The notes: generated by a model not told the origin, from the sequence alone. A stretch of DNA of 64,000 bases from Haemaphysalis longicornis (GCA_013339765.2 CM023457.1:55081745-55145744); one strand, 5' to 3'. Shown: positions 33,601 through 48,600, counted from the stretch's first letter. Translations and numbers: made by a program.

Positions 33601-36600
33601 GTTTGACATATGGTGTCTTTTTTATAAGTTGTATTTAACGAAACGTGGAAAGCGAGGGCGCAGACGCATCAAAGGGTCTGAGCAGAGGAAGCCCTGTGAA
33701 TATTCTCGTCGGAAACATACTCTTTTAACAATCAACCGAATTGTTGCGTTTTGTAAGAACCTGGCCTTTTTTTTTTAAAGCGAAAGCTTTATTGCTAGAA
33801 CCTAAGGCGTCCTGTAAAAGAAAACTGATTCCCTTTCACATAGACCGCTGGGCCGACCGAAAAGCCGTGCCTCCAATCTGTAGGATGTCCGTTAGAAAAG
33901 CCCTGGTGAGATGTCTGGAAACACGGCGCGTGCATCAAACCGGGCTTCCACTGTCTCAAAACGGTTACTTGAAAATTGCGAAAAGGAACAGTTCTAGATA
34001 AAACAACACCCGCATCGATAATGAAGAAAGAGTACAATAGTAGGATTTTATCTCTTAAACCATGTATCGGTCTACTTTTGGATCGTTCCTAAATGTGTTT
34101 ACTGTTGTGCGCGAAAAACTGTCGCAGAGGTTCGCTCTTCGTTTGCGATTTGGGTCTTAAAAGGTGTGAAGATCAATTGGGGCACACTTTCGGCGATGGT
34201 TGGACGCACTTTAGTGGAGGTCTTAGCGCACGTTTGGAGCGCTTTTGATGTAAAAAAGCTTTCGCGCTTCTCTCAACTTTCTTTACTGTGGGATGGCAAA
34301 GAGTTTATGCTTTTTAGGACCCTGAACCTAATAGCAAGCTGCAATGCCCCAAGTGTTTTAGACACTCGCGCCTCGTTCGTGAGGAACCACGATGACCAGG
34401 GTTTCTCTTGTGCCGAAACGCAGACAAAACGTACAGTTCCGGCGATGAGCGGGTGTACCGGGAGACCGTGTTCAGAAAGACCTGGAACTACCTGAAGACC
34501 GCCGACCAGCAGTACCAGAGCGGCAACCGGTCCTACAGGCTCGGCTGTCAACTACTTCGCGGACATGGTAAGTGCGAGCGTCGTGGTCGTTGCACCAACA
34601 TTGAACTTGGTAGCTTACACGAACGAAGCAAGTCCACCGTCCGAGATTTTGTCGATTGCGCTGGGAACGCATGGCTTAATTTCTCTGGAACCATAACCGA
34701 ACGTAGGGGGTCTCGCTATGATTAGGTTAGCTATGCGGAGTGACATCCAATAAACCTTCGTTATAACGGAATCGCTTTAATCAAAGTGTTTCGTGGTGAT
34801 CACTGCAGTGTGAAGAGGCCAAATCATATCCGGTTTTAACGAGTTATCGCTTATAAAGAAGCCAGTTTTCTAGGCCTGGTCACAACAAAATCGCTTTATT
34901 CGAAATGCTTCATGGTATTTACTGCAATTCATGAAGGGCCAGTAATATGCGCTTTTAACGAATTATAACTTATAACGAAGGCAATAATCTATCCCGAGGA
35001 GTTCGTTATATTGAGGGTTTGCTGTAGTTTAGCTGGAGATGAACTCCGCGAGATGTGAGGGTACGTGAACGAGGGCCCACGTTTCGTCACTTCTTGTGCG
35101 CTGTTGCATGCACGCAGGCTTTCCAGATATGAATACAAAGAAGCTAAAACGAAAACGATTTTTGGCGGGGGATCAGTGGGGAGGGGAAAATGATGTAAAG
35201 ATTTTCACCAACAGACAATCTCGAGGTCTCCGTTGATGTCTATGCTTCCGTTACGCGTTTTATTCTTCTCGTATTCCCCCCTCGCCCCCACTCACACAAT
35301 CAGAGAGTAAATAAATGTGGAGGTGCAAATAAAAGGAAACAAAACTAATAAAAGAATTAAACTTAAGAAGAAAAACAACAAAGGAAGCGAACAAAAATAA
35401 AAAAGAAATAACGTAGAATACACCAACAAAATCAGTTTTCCCATTTCTTTTTTGTGTGTGCAGTTCACAGTATACTCGCCTGCGAGAAGAATTAACTAGA
35501 TCATGGGACGGTTTACTCACTCGAGTTAGGTATGAATACGTACTGCTATAGGGACCGGTCCACCGTTGCATGGCACCACTGTCGCTTCAGCGACGAGAGC
35601 GCCGCCCGTGGCGAACCACTCGTCAGTGGAATGCCGGTGGCGGTCAGCGTGGTGTACCTCTGCATGGCATTCTGTTGTTCGGCTGCACTGCAGCTTACAA
35701 ATCCTACGTAACCCCAAGGACTTCTTCAGATTTATAAATCTTCACAGTGGAGGCGACCTTTACGAGGCATGCCATGTGCAGGATTTCGCTCATATTCAGT
35801 AATTGCAAATCGCAGACGACGCTCAATGCGCCCACCTGGAAGTCGAGCTGGAAGTGCAAGCAGTGCAAGTCCGTTCCTTCGTGCAAATGTTTCATGCAGT
35901 ATTGTTGCCTGCGCACATTTTGGTGAATCGAGAAATATATTGCTCTGAAATGCTCCTGGAAGTCCGGCAAGAGCAGCCGATCCAAGTATTCTTAGGCGCT
36001 TAGCCTTTGCAGAGTTATTGCTTGACAAGAAAGAGCATTGATTTATGCCTGTAATACGACTTGGGGGCTGACTATTTGGTTAATGGCTTTTTCAAAACAC
36101 TTACGGCGTGGCTGGACGACGAGAGACAGGAGGTGCCAAAAACCTGCCTTCAGCTTCCCAACTTAATGCTGCGGTAGCGTTTTCCCCCAAGCTGCCACCT
36201 ACCCTTAAATAAACAGAAGCTGCGTCGCTTGCGCTGCACTGAAACCGCTGTCACAAGTTGTAGGACCAAACAAAACCCACGCATAAAAAAATTGCAGAAA
36301 TTCTGAGAACTATCTATCAATGCACAAAACTTCTGATGTGGTTTTTGCATTTCACCAACCTTGCGTTTTCTCGGAGGAATAAAATTCCTTAATTAAGAAA
36401 GGTAATCACGTGAGATAGCGGGATCGAAATGCACGTTCGTTTCGTCAGTTCCTCCTAACTTCTCGGTTTTCGTTTTGAGACTCGCATGAAAGCTCATGGT
36501 TACACATAACTGTTATTTACTAATTCATTTTCAATATATCTTTATGTTTGTGCGTTTCCTGCAACGGACGGTGGCTGCCAGATTTGGCTGTCGCTATTAA

Positions 36601-39600
36601 AATTGGGTGACTTTTGTTCCGTCTGGTTATGTTTTTGTTTCTTTCTTTCAATTATTTACATTTATTATTGTAAGGAAAATGTATTGACAAGGGATAACAC
36701 GGTTTGCTATGAGGTACTGGACAAGGAATGCTGTAACATGAAACAACACAGGTTGTCGTTAACACCCTGACATATTTGTAAACCCTCTGACCGACCATCG
36801 GTGCCAGGAGGGGAGACGGTTTGTATCTTGGGCTGTTGGGAGGTTGAGTTACTTTGCCTGTCGATGAAATGACCACACTACCAACGCAGGGGTTGTACTT
36901 CATCTCTCAGGTTCCCATGCTGTCACTCATGGGAACTGAAATCACGAAGCTTGAGGATACGGAAAGAAATTATAAACTGATGCGACGTTTTCAACGGCCA
37001 CATGGTACTCGTACTCGTACGTAACTCGTACGTAAGGCCCTTTCTCTCCAGAACACACGTATCGAGGTATCCCACTGTTAAGGCTGGTGTGGAAACCACA
37101 GGCATTGAAAACAGTGAAAATAATTTAAACCGGTAGAAATGAATACTCGTATAAATAATTTTATTCGTATTCGAATCGGTGCCTGGAGCTAGGCGCACAG
37201 GCTCCGTTGAGGCCGAAACCCAAACTTAGAAGCGTCCGACGAGTTAGTGCACCCAGGAACCCAACACATCTACCAAACTTCGTTTCACCGCACATAAAAT
37301 CACAAAAACAGTGAAAACACTGTAGTAAACAGAAAAAAAAGTGCTGTGGTTTAGCTTTGATTAACCCTACTTGATAGGGAAAGCTTCACAGCCCGGACTA
37401 GGCCCAATTTCAAGGGGTGGACGAGGTGTCGTTTCACAATGATATGCAGACATGTTTGCAATGAATACACTGTTTATTCATCACCTTTTGTGGCCTCGCG
37501 GCGTTGTTTAAAGGAGTACTGACACCAAGTTTTAACGCCTCACAGAAATTTTTGCAGCGATCCGAGGCCGGAATCACATCTAAAATCGATTTTGATTGTT
37601 CCGGCCGCGAGCTTCCACAAATCGGCAGCACTAGCGAAATCGCTTTCGGCGTGACGAAACATCGGCCTGCGTGTCTGGCCGGTTCAGGGTGACGTCATAT
37701 AGTCGTTTTCGGAACCGGAAACGATATCCTGCGCTGCTGTTGTCGGTGGTATTCGTTTGGGCAGGAGACGTGGGCGTAGCTGTTTGAGCAATGCTTGTAA
37801 ACTTTGCGTGTTCAACGTCTTTGCTCTTCAGTTCGTGGCCGGCGCATGGTGTTCCCTTGCACTGGTGCCGAAAACTGCGCGGTGCCGGCACCGCGCGGTG
37901 CGCGATGTCGACGGGCACCGCGGCGGTGCGGCGGTGCGCGTCGCCGAGCTCGCCCAAGTTGTGTTATGGCAAGCTCGCGGAAGGCGAAGTACTGCTCGTG
38001 GACGCCTGTCCGAGCAAATCGACGACGACGCCAAGATGCATTATTTTCCACGCGACGACATGCAGCGCTAAACGTGGACTGAGTTCGTGCGCGGCAGCGG
38101 CCGCAAGAACTGTCGCCCAAGCCAGCGGGCTCGGGGTTGCTCGGGTCACCTTGGGTGTAGGGAACTTTAGGCTTAGTATCGTGGCGACTATTTGATCGCT
38201 GGTATCTGTACAACTGCGAATGACCATCCCTTACACAACTTTTCACCACACTATCATCCCCTTTTTCGCATATGGAGCTTTATTTTGGCGATAATTTCCG
38301 TTTCAGCCATCGGTGACCAAGACATCTGCCGCGGCCTGTTTTGATTCTAGCGCGCAGGTGGCACCATCTTTCGGCCGCTCGCCGCACCGTGGTGCCGGCA
38401 GTGCTGGGTCGGAGAGCCGAACCTCCGCTTCCGGTCAGCGTAGGCTTACCATCGCAGCAAATATCTGAACGCCACTTTTAAATTCAGCGCTGATAACAAC
38501 CCCTAGCACAATTTTTCAACACACTAACATCTACTTTCTCGCATGTGGAACTTCTTTTTCGCGATCAGATTGATTAGAAGAGTGGCGACAAGCTGTTGCT
38601 ATCACGGTCTGCGCCGGTTCGAGCCGCAGTGATATTAAAAAACGGACGACGGCGAAGACATCGCCGGCCTAATCGCCTGGCCAAATAAAGTTGTTCTGTC
38701 TGTCGGGTGGCAGCGACTCATCCGAGTCTGACGATTCAGACGACATGTCGACAGCGCGGGCGAGTGCGGGCGGACCATGTGGAATCGTAGCAGACTGGGC
38801 TAGCTGTAAAGGCATATTCTGGGTTAGTTGTAAAGAATAATTTACAAGCTGGGCTAGTTGTAAAGACATATTCTTGAATGAAACCAGCGGAAACTTATAG
38901 ACAAAGGAAGTGGAACACGTTGTATCAAGGTGCGTTTGAGAGAGCATGAATTATCATTAAAGGCCCCCCATCATCTTTCTTCATATTGTACCAAGTTCGG
39001 CGGATGTAAACCTAATTTTTCTGCGACTGACATTTTATTTAGGCACCGTGAACCAACGCCCCATGAAATTATGGAAGCGTTCCACATATCAGAAGGAGGA
39101 GACAAGTTTGTCAGCCAAACAAGCGTAAATCATCATCCCAAAGAGATTGCATATCTGGGTGGGCCTTGACTGTAGGCGGTGTCGATCTAGTTGCTTATCA
39201 CTGTTGCTTTTGTAAACTTGTTTCACTCATGCGCAGTGTTTTTATTGTTATGTGTCAAGTGTTTTTATTCACCATTCTTGATTATAAAACTTTATTGTTA
39301 GACCAGCGGCTGTCGTTTCTTTCCGTTTGTTTAAGTTTGCGCTGGTTTCATCCAAGATGAAGCTTATCTCTCCCTTGCCTTCTATCTCTCTGCGCCATCG
39401 GGTCGCTGCTCCGTGCCGGGCGCTTGCGGAAGGGTGTGCGGTTTGACCTCTAGCTCTTAAGGTCAAAACTGGTCACCCCGCGAAGGCTGCCCGTGGTAGC
39501 GTAGTGTAGCTTTCGTTACAAAAACACCGTAAGGTTGTGTAGTCCAATGCGCCGGCCCATTCGAGTAACGGGTGGCGCCTAGTGGTGGCGCCACCCGTCC

Positions 39601-42600
39601 AGCTGCCCGATCCCAATAGGTTCCTGGACGGGAGCTCCGCGTGCCTACAAGGCATTTAAGGCACTGCTGACATTTGTACAGATCAGTGGCCTCTCAGCGA
39701 GGCTGCAGTTCGGGCTACGTCTCGAGCTGCTATACACGAACAGTAAAAGAGTAGGCATTAATACGTTTTGTATATAGCCATAGTTTCATTTTTTGCCACA
39801 TTTATCCTCATCATCCTCAATCCACTCTCATTCTTCCCCTTTCCCTTCCAACACAGAATACCTGACCAGATCTTATATAATCAGGCAGACGTTAGGTGTT
39901 TTTTTCTTTCAATAAAATACTCTCTTTCGGTCTTCACGGTGGCTTCAGACGCAGGAGGAAGTGATCGGAAAGTGCACGGGCTACATTCCACCGAGCCCCA
40001 AGCTGCTGGCAGGTGCGCCATTCTACGCACCACGTTTCGCCGACACGGACGACTACGTCGACTGGAGGACCGGGGGCTACGTCACGCCGATCAAGAACCA
40101 GGGACAATGCGGCGCCTGTTGGGCCTTCAGCGCAGTAAGCACAGCTCCGTTTTATCCCCTCGCAGACTTGAATAGTGGCGAGGGATTCGGTACAAGTAAT
40201 GTGACTGTCGACGTGAATCATCGAGCAACTGTTGCAATAATAGATAAGCACTACCAATAGGGCGTGTTGATAGCGGTTCATTGGGTTTTAACAACTCCAA
40301 GGTGGCGAACGAAGAAAAAAAATTGGCCGCGTATCTGCTCCTTTCGTTGCAAATGTCGTCAAAAGACGACAGTCTTTGTAGACATTTACCAAGGAAATGC
40401 CCCCCATCGCTTTCCCGCTCACCTCTCAGGCTGTTCCTGTTCCGTCGTGCTCATCCCAAGGTAAACACACTAAAGGTTTGCTCAAGGAGATTTGAATTTA
40501 CCGCGTTCCACTGCTACAGGCGGGGTTCTTCGATGCCAGCGCTGCAGTACGGCGGAGACGCGCGTTAATCGAGGCGGCCGACTTGAAGGTTTATAGAACC
40601 GCGTTGACGTGCTCCACGTGCGTTCCAAGCAGAACGTGAAACCTAGCTAGTGGAACCTTTCTTTGCTGTTGCCGCGTGATTTCTCATATGCCGCCCGGAG
40701 GTGGCGCGGGCAACAGCAGGCGGTACGCGTTGTTCTGCAGTAGATGTAGAATATCATTTGCTATCGAAAAACCAAGCAACCAGGAATTTTTTAATAAAGG
40801 AACACTGTAAATATCCCTTGTGTACTAATTTCCTGTCTTATATTTGCGTAATGTCTTGTTCTTGTTCAACAAAGTTGACAAGTATGAACATATAAACCGG
40901 GCTTAGACGCTTACTTTGGCCGGGTGGCTGAATCGAGTTACAGACAGACAGACAGACCAAAATTTCGGGGTTTAAAGCCCAAGAAAGACTATCGTCTTTA
41001 AAAATAGTACCAAGCTGGCGAACTCTCATTCTGCCAATCAGGTGCATCGAAGTTTCCCATTAGATCCCTCTCGGGAATACGTATTCCATAAGGCATTTAT
41101 ACCTGTACTGTAAACTTGTCCGGTCGTGACGCCTTGAAAAGTAAATGGCCAGAGCCATTGTGCATGCGCAATACCGGTTTCAAACTCTTCGGTGCACGTG
41201 CAGAACTTAGCACTGAGAACGGGTGCTGCACTCGCGGACATGGCGCCGCAATCTTTTCGCACCTCTTGAAGGTGTTCGAATGGGACAGATGCCTAGTGCT
41301 TCGTGCTCCGGTGTTCACTGTGTTCCCAACTGTGTCCGCACCGTACTTCGGAAAAACGTTTGCCCAAAAAACGAAGTTCACACCAAAAACGAAAACGGGA
41401 GCAAGCTGGCTTTGGTGGGTGCTGAAAAATACTAAAGGTGACATTGACGGGACCACGCAGCACTACAGGTAGTCGTTCTTACTATTTCTTTCGGGCCTGG
41501 ACGCAGTGCGAAAGATGCAGTTATCGCCAGCACAGAGCCGGCCTTGCGTGATTGCCTTATCTGAGCAGACACGTTATTCAGTTTCTGCTTCGTGTTTTAG
41601 ATGCGACGCTGAGGAGCATCTCTTGCCGGCGGCCCTGTCCTGCGTGCGTCCGTCGTCCGCGTCCACACAGCTGCGTCTCTCCTCCGCTCGCCTCCTCTCC
41701 TCTCTCCGATAGCGAACACTCTCTCGCAACATCTGCGGTCGCGCTGCGCGCGGCTGCGCACTGTGCGCATGTGCAGTACTCTCTCTCTCTCCGCGGTCTC
41801 CTCTCCATCGGGCGCGCTGCGCATACAAGCGGAGTGCCGCGCTCCGGCCGGTCTCTCAGTCGACGGTCGTCCGCGCTTGCGCTGCGCTTGCTCTTTTGCC
41901 GTACCCGACGATTGCTTGATGCGACGCCAATGGAACCCCCTTCAGCGTCGCATCACACCAGGGTTCCCGCGAGGGGAGGTGGGCGTAATTTTTTAGCATT
42001 CCTTCTAAAGTAGCTATCGAATGCGTTTATCACTGAGGCCAAGCGGAAGCCGGCCAATAGCCACTCCATCGCTTAATGATGCCATGCAAGCGTGCGAACA
42101 TTGCCCAGACCGGGGAGCAGACAACAAATTATTGAGCTATTTTTCTAGTTATCTGACGGGCATAGAGCCAGCCATATGATATTTGGCTCAGGTATTTCGT
42201 GACCGCGTATTCTAAGTTCTAGCAGACTCCTTCATTGAAGGACTCTGGTTCTAGATTTGCTGATAGACTACTTTGTTATGAAAGCTTTTAATACTTGTAA
42301 ATAGTTTAGCTAAACTGTTGCAGGGGTTACGTTTGGAGAGTTTGAGACAATGGCAATGAAGTAAAAGAACGAAAGTTCTGGACAACACTGAGTTTGAGGA
42401 ATGTGCGCCGTGGAAACAGTGGAACGGGAGAAGGCAACGTGAGAGATGTTGGGGATGCAAGTATGTAAACTATGTATGTTCCTGGTGAGTTCACAGCGTT
42501 ACACAAGTTAATGTATTACCATAATCAAATTAAGTCACGAATCCTTCTCCAAATGTGCGTGGGAGGGGGGGGGGGGGAGGGTGATTGTCGTAGGTTTCAT

Positions 42601-45600
42601 CCGGCTCACAATTTTTTGCATGAACGGCAACGTGCACGCTTAGTCTAGAATACATGCGCTGCTAAAGCTGTACAAAACACGGACGGAAAGGAGGCAACAA
42701 AAATCAAACTGAGCCTTTCCGCTTGTGTAGACGTGTTTCCTCGTATCCACCGGTGTTTTGTACAGCCTTCGCAGCGCAAGTATTCTAGCCGAAGTTAGAC
42801 ACGCACTAATAGGCCCAAATAAGTGCTTTACCCAACTTGCACCCGCAGGTGGGCGCGATTGAGGCGCAGTTCTTCAAGAGGAACCACCGTCAGGTCAGGT
42901 TCAGCGAACAGAACCTAATGGACTGCGCCGGTCGCCAGTACGGCAACAACGGCTGCAACGGGGGCCAGATGGCTGGTGCCTTCCAGTACGTGCGCGACGC
43001 CGGGGGACTGGACACCGAGGCCCAGTACCCCTACCGACAGTCGGTAAGGGCCTTGTCCTTTTAGTTCAGCGCTGCTCCAAGGAGAAGGGTCTCCGCCTTC
43101 AATAAAATTGCATTCATATTAATGCACTCAGTGGGGTGCGTTTGTTCTAGAGACTAAAGTTTAGCGGCGCGTGGAAGACAGAACATAACTTGCTCAGTTT
43201 TAAACCACTAGCCTATCGTAACCATATCACTCAACTCCAGCCTCCGAAGATGTTTTTTAACCGCAAAAACACAAGAACTAATGAAAAAGTTTCAAATTTT
43301 ACTACACAGTGATGTATTAGCCCTTATTCACACAGCCGACACCTTCTCCGTCACGGCACCGTCACGTCAAAAAACGGCGACGGCGACGTAAACGGAGTAG
43401 CGTTGGTACTGGAGCTCTCCGTCAGAGTACAGGGTCGTCTGCCTAGTGATCAGTTTAGCCAAGAATTGGGCGTGCTTAATCTGAATAGTAAAGAAAATGC
43501 TTAGATCTTTACGTGTGCTCACTTTTCGCTAAATTTAGCCGTAAAAATATGTTTTCTGATTGGCTGGTTTACCGCGGGCGCGGTCCCGTCGCGTTGACGG
43601 AACGGAAACGTAGAGCTCGGCTTCCCGCCACCGTCGCGCCGTTTTCGGCGAGAAATCGCCCGAGAAACCGTCGCCCCTGACGGAAGACGGTCACGTGACG
43701 GTGACGTGACGGGGTGAAAAACGGCTGTGTGAATGAGGGTTTACACGGTAGGAATGACGTAATATGTTCCAGCACTAAAAACAGTTGTCATTGTGCTAAC
43801 TGTACGTTGGCATTCAATGATGGGATCAAATGGAACTAGAGGCCTAACTACAATCAGCGCAGTCATGCTTCTCGGCGGTGGATTTGTTCGGCGCGGGCCT
43901 GCCACATCGCACAAAGGAGACTCTGTGACGTCATAGAAAAGTTGTCCAAAGTGGCTGGGAGTTGCCACTACTGCATCTGCATTGTTTGACGTTCGCGATA
44001 AACTTGCAAGGTACGCCTTTCCTGGCGAGCACTATACACAAGGAATGTGTTCTGCTTGCTGTATAACTCTGCTTTATCTGCGCGACGTATTCATGTCCTG
44101 GCGGTTAACGACGATCATTGGTCAACGGGTACCCGTCGTGCCTTTGCTTCCTCTTGTGCAGACCAACTTCCAGTGCCAGTACAGCAATTCTTTTGAGTCT
44201 CGGCAAGTGCGTGTGACAGGCTACGTCCGGATCCCACCGAGGAACGAGCGGGCACTGAAGGACGCCGTGGCGTTTGTTGGCCCCATCTCCATCGGCATCA
44301 ACGCCAGTCCTCAATCCTTCATGTTCTACAAGAGCGGTAAGGGGCTCCTGGTTGTAGGGTGCCCAAGGCTCGGACTCTGCCAGGGCAGACGTGCAGTTGT
44401 AATCGTCGACTCTGGCAATCACGAGCTTCGGGCGTCTTTTTTTTGGACCAGGGGGATGACGATTTGAGGCCGGGGGAGAAAATAAAAAGAGCACGAAAGA
44501 GGAGGCCGAAATATTTTTGGTGTATCTCGGCGAAGGGGAGGGTGGGGTTGCCTCGCCAAAATATGCATCCTTTTACAGAATTTTCCAGAATGAATATATA
44601 TTGTTCAATCGCGCTAATTTCCTTGATGTTTCTTTTAAAGCGACAGCGAAGGGGAGGGTGCACGAATGCTTTGCTCTGTGGACAGCCAATGCCTCGCCAT
44701 TTGTAAATGCGGCACGCACACACACAGCTGGCTGGCGCCGCATCTTTTCATCTACGAGTTGTGCCGCGCCTCCGCCAGATGGCGCCACGGGTACAGAATT
44801 TGCGCCACTCGTTAAGTAGTTTGCAGAATGTTGTTAAACTGCTAGCGCTCGTATATTGTGAGTCAACAATAAGGCGCGTTCTAGCGTCCCATTCTGTGTC
44901 GGCTTTGTGGCGCAGTGGGTAGAGCACCATGTACATTGCGTTCCGCCCGCCGGGTCGAGGGATCGAAACCGGGCGCCGGATAGTATTTTTTTATATAGTA
45001 GGGAGGGGTGCGGACAACGACGGTGCGGACTACGGACGTCAACGCGGGGGACATCGTGAGTTACTGAAATGCTCTGCATTTAAAAAGCACAATGATCCCT
45101 GCACGTCAAAACTCTGCTCCCCTAAAAGAGCAGAGTTGCGCGCCCATCCGTCATTTTGAGTTCTAAAGTCTTGCGGAAAAGCCACTAGCCACGCGTGATA
45201 CGAGCCGCCCCGCCGCGCCAGTGGCAGCGGCGTGGGAAAACCGGTGTATGCGTGTGCCAGTGGCTGTGGGACAGCAAGAATGCGGGGAGGGTCAGCTGCT
45301 CGTCAGCGATTTATACTTGGGAACCCGTTAAGAACGGCAATAGATGGTGTACGGTATCACTCCGCCTAAGCGGAGGACCCGGATGTCAACGGGCGCGCGC
45401 ATTTTGGAAGAATACTATAATGAATGCGTGATGTCATCTGACTTCTGTCACGTAGTTTGCTTGTCGTCGCTGCAGCGGTTTATAAGTATATAAAGTCCGA
45501 AAAATCACCAAGACTGCTCGTGCCATGTTCAAAATATTCCCACTAACGCACTACTTGCACCGCACGATGTAACATCCGGCTGCGGTGACGAGGCACAGCG

Positions 45601-48600
45601 GCTACTTTCGTTGCCGTTCTTAAGTTGTACCCGAGTATAGGCACTATGTCAGCTGAGTGGCAGTCGCTGCAGTCGCCACCGCAACCACAGCCGGTCACTT
45701 GAGCAGTACTGAGTGAAAACGGTGTCTTGTGCGCAGCACTGGAAGCGGGCTTCGCTGTCGTAAGGTGGAGCCGGCGGCATGTGGCAATCAGACGCGCAAA
45801 TCTTGCGCTACGCGATATACAGAAGTCTAGTTTAATTGTGGCTGTTGCGCCGCTGTGCCACGTCAGTGGTGCACTTGCTACATGTGCTTCAGAACAGCGT
45901 ACTCGCAACCATAGCCGCAGCCACGGAGTAAGATTGCCGTAACTGTCCGCTTCTGACGTGGCTCTGCATTGACGGCGTGGTCCTTAACATGTATTTTTGG
46001 AGCTTGCAGTGATGTCACTGTAGGTGCAATGTTGCTGCCCACGTGCGCAACGGAAGGCAGTGAACTTATCTGCCGCTCTTGTCTCGGACAGCCGCTGTGG
46101 AAACTAGAGCACCGAACCAGAAAGACTGATAGTGACGTCATGTGCAAGTCATGTTACGCTTCTCAAGAAGTTTGTCTAGCGTCACACGCCAACGCCGATG
46201 CTGGACGCCGGCTTTTAGCAGTGAGGCTGTTGAACAAATCGTTTGTGTAGGTGTCCGCAGTTCAAAATACCAAGAAAATGCCGAGCGCTCGTCCACGCAT
46301 GCACGGAGCGCACGCCAGTCAAGCTATGCATACCCACCTTGAAAGATTGGCCAATATTGGCAAAAAAAAAAAAAAAAACTCCAGCTTTCACCGCGTGCCT
46401 CGAGCGCACTTCGTCAAGCCCAGCATGCCCACTCAGGGAGATTGGCCAACATTGGCCACAAAAAAACTCCAGCGTTCGCCATATCGTGGAAACACTTGCT
46501 CGGAACGAGAAAGACACGCCATAGGGTACGCTCCTCGTTCGTTCGTACTCGTGTCGTCATGCGCATGCGCTCTGTACCGTAGAAGGAGCTGCGACTTGAA
46601 TGTCGAAGCTGCTGTAGGGGTCAATTACTCCACATGGCCCGGCCGCAGGATAGTTCGCACGGCCGAGGAAGAAGCCGTGCTTCTAAGAGGCTTGGCGTGC
46701 AAAGCATCCGCTAGAGACGATAAGCAGCGCTCGCAGAGTGGCGTACAAAAACGTCGACAAAAATGACGATCTCACTCAGGCCTTGCTCAACATAAGGTCA
46801 TTAAAATGCCATGCCGCCTGACGTAAACCGAGACACCACAATGACACTAAACTCAAACTTTGTGTCCGTCAATGGTCACCTACAACAGCTTCGTCATTCA
46901 AGTCTTGCGCGAGAGTGCAAGACTTCCTTTATTTTTTTTTTGCAAGGAGGAACATTGAACGCTTACGGATCAGAACTGGCGTTCTTTTTTAGTAAGGATA
47001 AATAATCGTTACAGCGAAGTGCATGCTAACTTTACAACATGTATTCTTGAACGCAGGCGTCTACAGCGACCCGGGCTGCGACCCACGTGGTCTTAACCAC
47101 GCTGTGCTTGTGGTCGGATACGGTTTCGACCCCAGGTACGGGCCATACTGGCTCATCAAGAACAGGTGGGTTCTTCATGAGGCGGGTACCTTTTCACGCA
47201 ACCGGTCGTGCGATCTGCCTGGGTGCAGCGAAGCAGCGTAGGAAACAAAGAACAATGTGAAAAATTAGTAGACAGGATAGCGCAGTGGTGCCCAATTGTG
47301 AATATTGTCACGTGGCCAAAGACGACACAGTTGTCTTCAAGGAAAACAAGTTTATTGGAGCGAACTTGTGCTCCCCTAACAACTCAAAGAATACAGGCGG
47401 CGAAGCAGCAGTCAAAAAAGTGACGTGCGAAAGCGAGCGTCGACCATTCGAGTGCCGCGGCGTCTGGTCTGCAGGCTTTTATCTTTCGGCGCGAGTGTTT
47501 CTGGAACCGTCGATTTACATCCAGAACATTGTAGGTCAGAGAAGATTATTCTGGGCTAGTGACGTTAAGACGAAACAGTTCGCTTATCTGAATGAGATAG
47601 CCCGCGCGGCTTAAAAATAAAGAATGGAACACGCGCTTCGCTTGGGACACAGATAACAGAGCCGGGCGTGGCTGGGCAGTAAAAACAAACAATAAATAAA
47701 CAAACCAATACATGGTTCGCGGAAATATTGTCACATCACCTTCCCAGCGCATAGGACGCTGTTTGCGTCCTAATAGCTACGACCTATGCAATACTGCGAT
47801 CCTCGTGTCGCTTCTGGCGGTGGGTGCGTGCAAACCAGCAGTTGCCTGTCGGAAGCTCAAGTATTTTTTCCTCCCGAAAGATTTCGAAACCAGTTGTGCT
47901 TCCTGCTGCCATCGACGAATGACTTCGGATGTGTTCGTAGTATCCTTGAATTGGAGTAGCACAGGCAGGCAAGGCTTTTCGAGAACTGCGGGCGGGTGGT
48001 CTTGGCTATAGAGATAGACAAAAACTAGCGCTGTCGTGTCTATTCTTTCAGGTTGCCTCATTTTGCGCTGCTTGAGTAAGCTCAGGCAAGTACCCACGAT
48101 CCCAGTTGTGGGCTGCTGTCACTGGCTACATTTGGGAGTTTTTTTCGTGACATTGCTTACCTGTATGTTCGTGTAAAGTACTCATCTCATATCATATCAC
48201 ACGTGTTTTGAGCATTAGGCACAACTTTGGTAGTGCTTAACGGCAATAGAGGCGTGGAATTGAAAATTGCCTCGTCACAACTGAACATTTTAAAATTTGA
48301 ATGCTTACCAATGACCCTATAATAGTGTCTGTATGGCACGACCGGTGGAGGTATCCCATTAAATTAGTAAGAAGACCAGAAACACACCTGTTTAAGCTAT
48401 TGGACTGGCTTAGATCAAAGGTGAGCAGTATGGACAGTGAGTACCATATTCCGTCCTGTAAAAACCTGGGTGTCATGCTGTTTTACGGGAGGTGAACCGT
48501 CAATCTTAGGTACTATCACTTTTACTTACGTTTGAGCTTGCGGATGGTTGCTGCGGTGCTTATTGTTGTGTCATAACTCGAGGGTGAGGGCATACGGCTT

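Noticed and set aside
37756..38249. Several overlapping frames rich in Arg, Ala and Gly
   Set aside because: GC-rich sequence stays open in most frames by composition; no motif holds in any frame.
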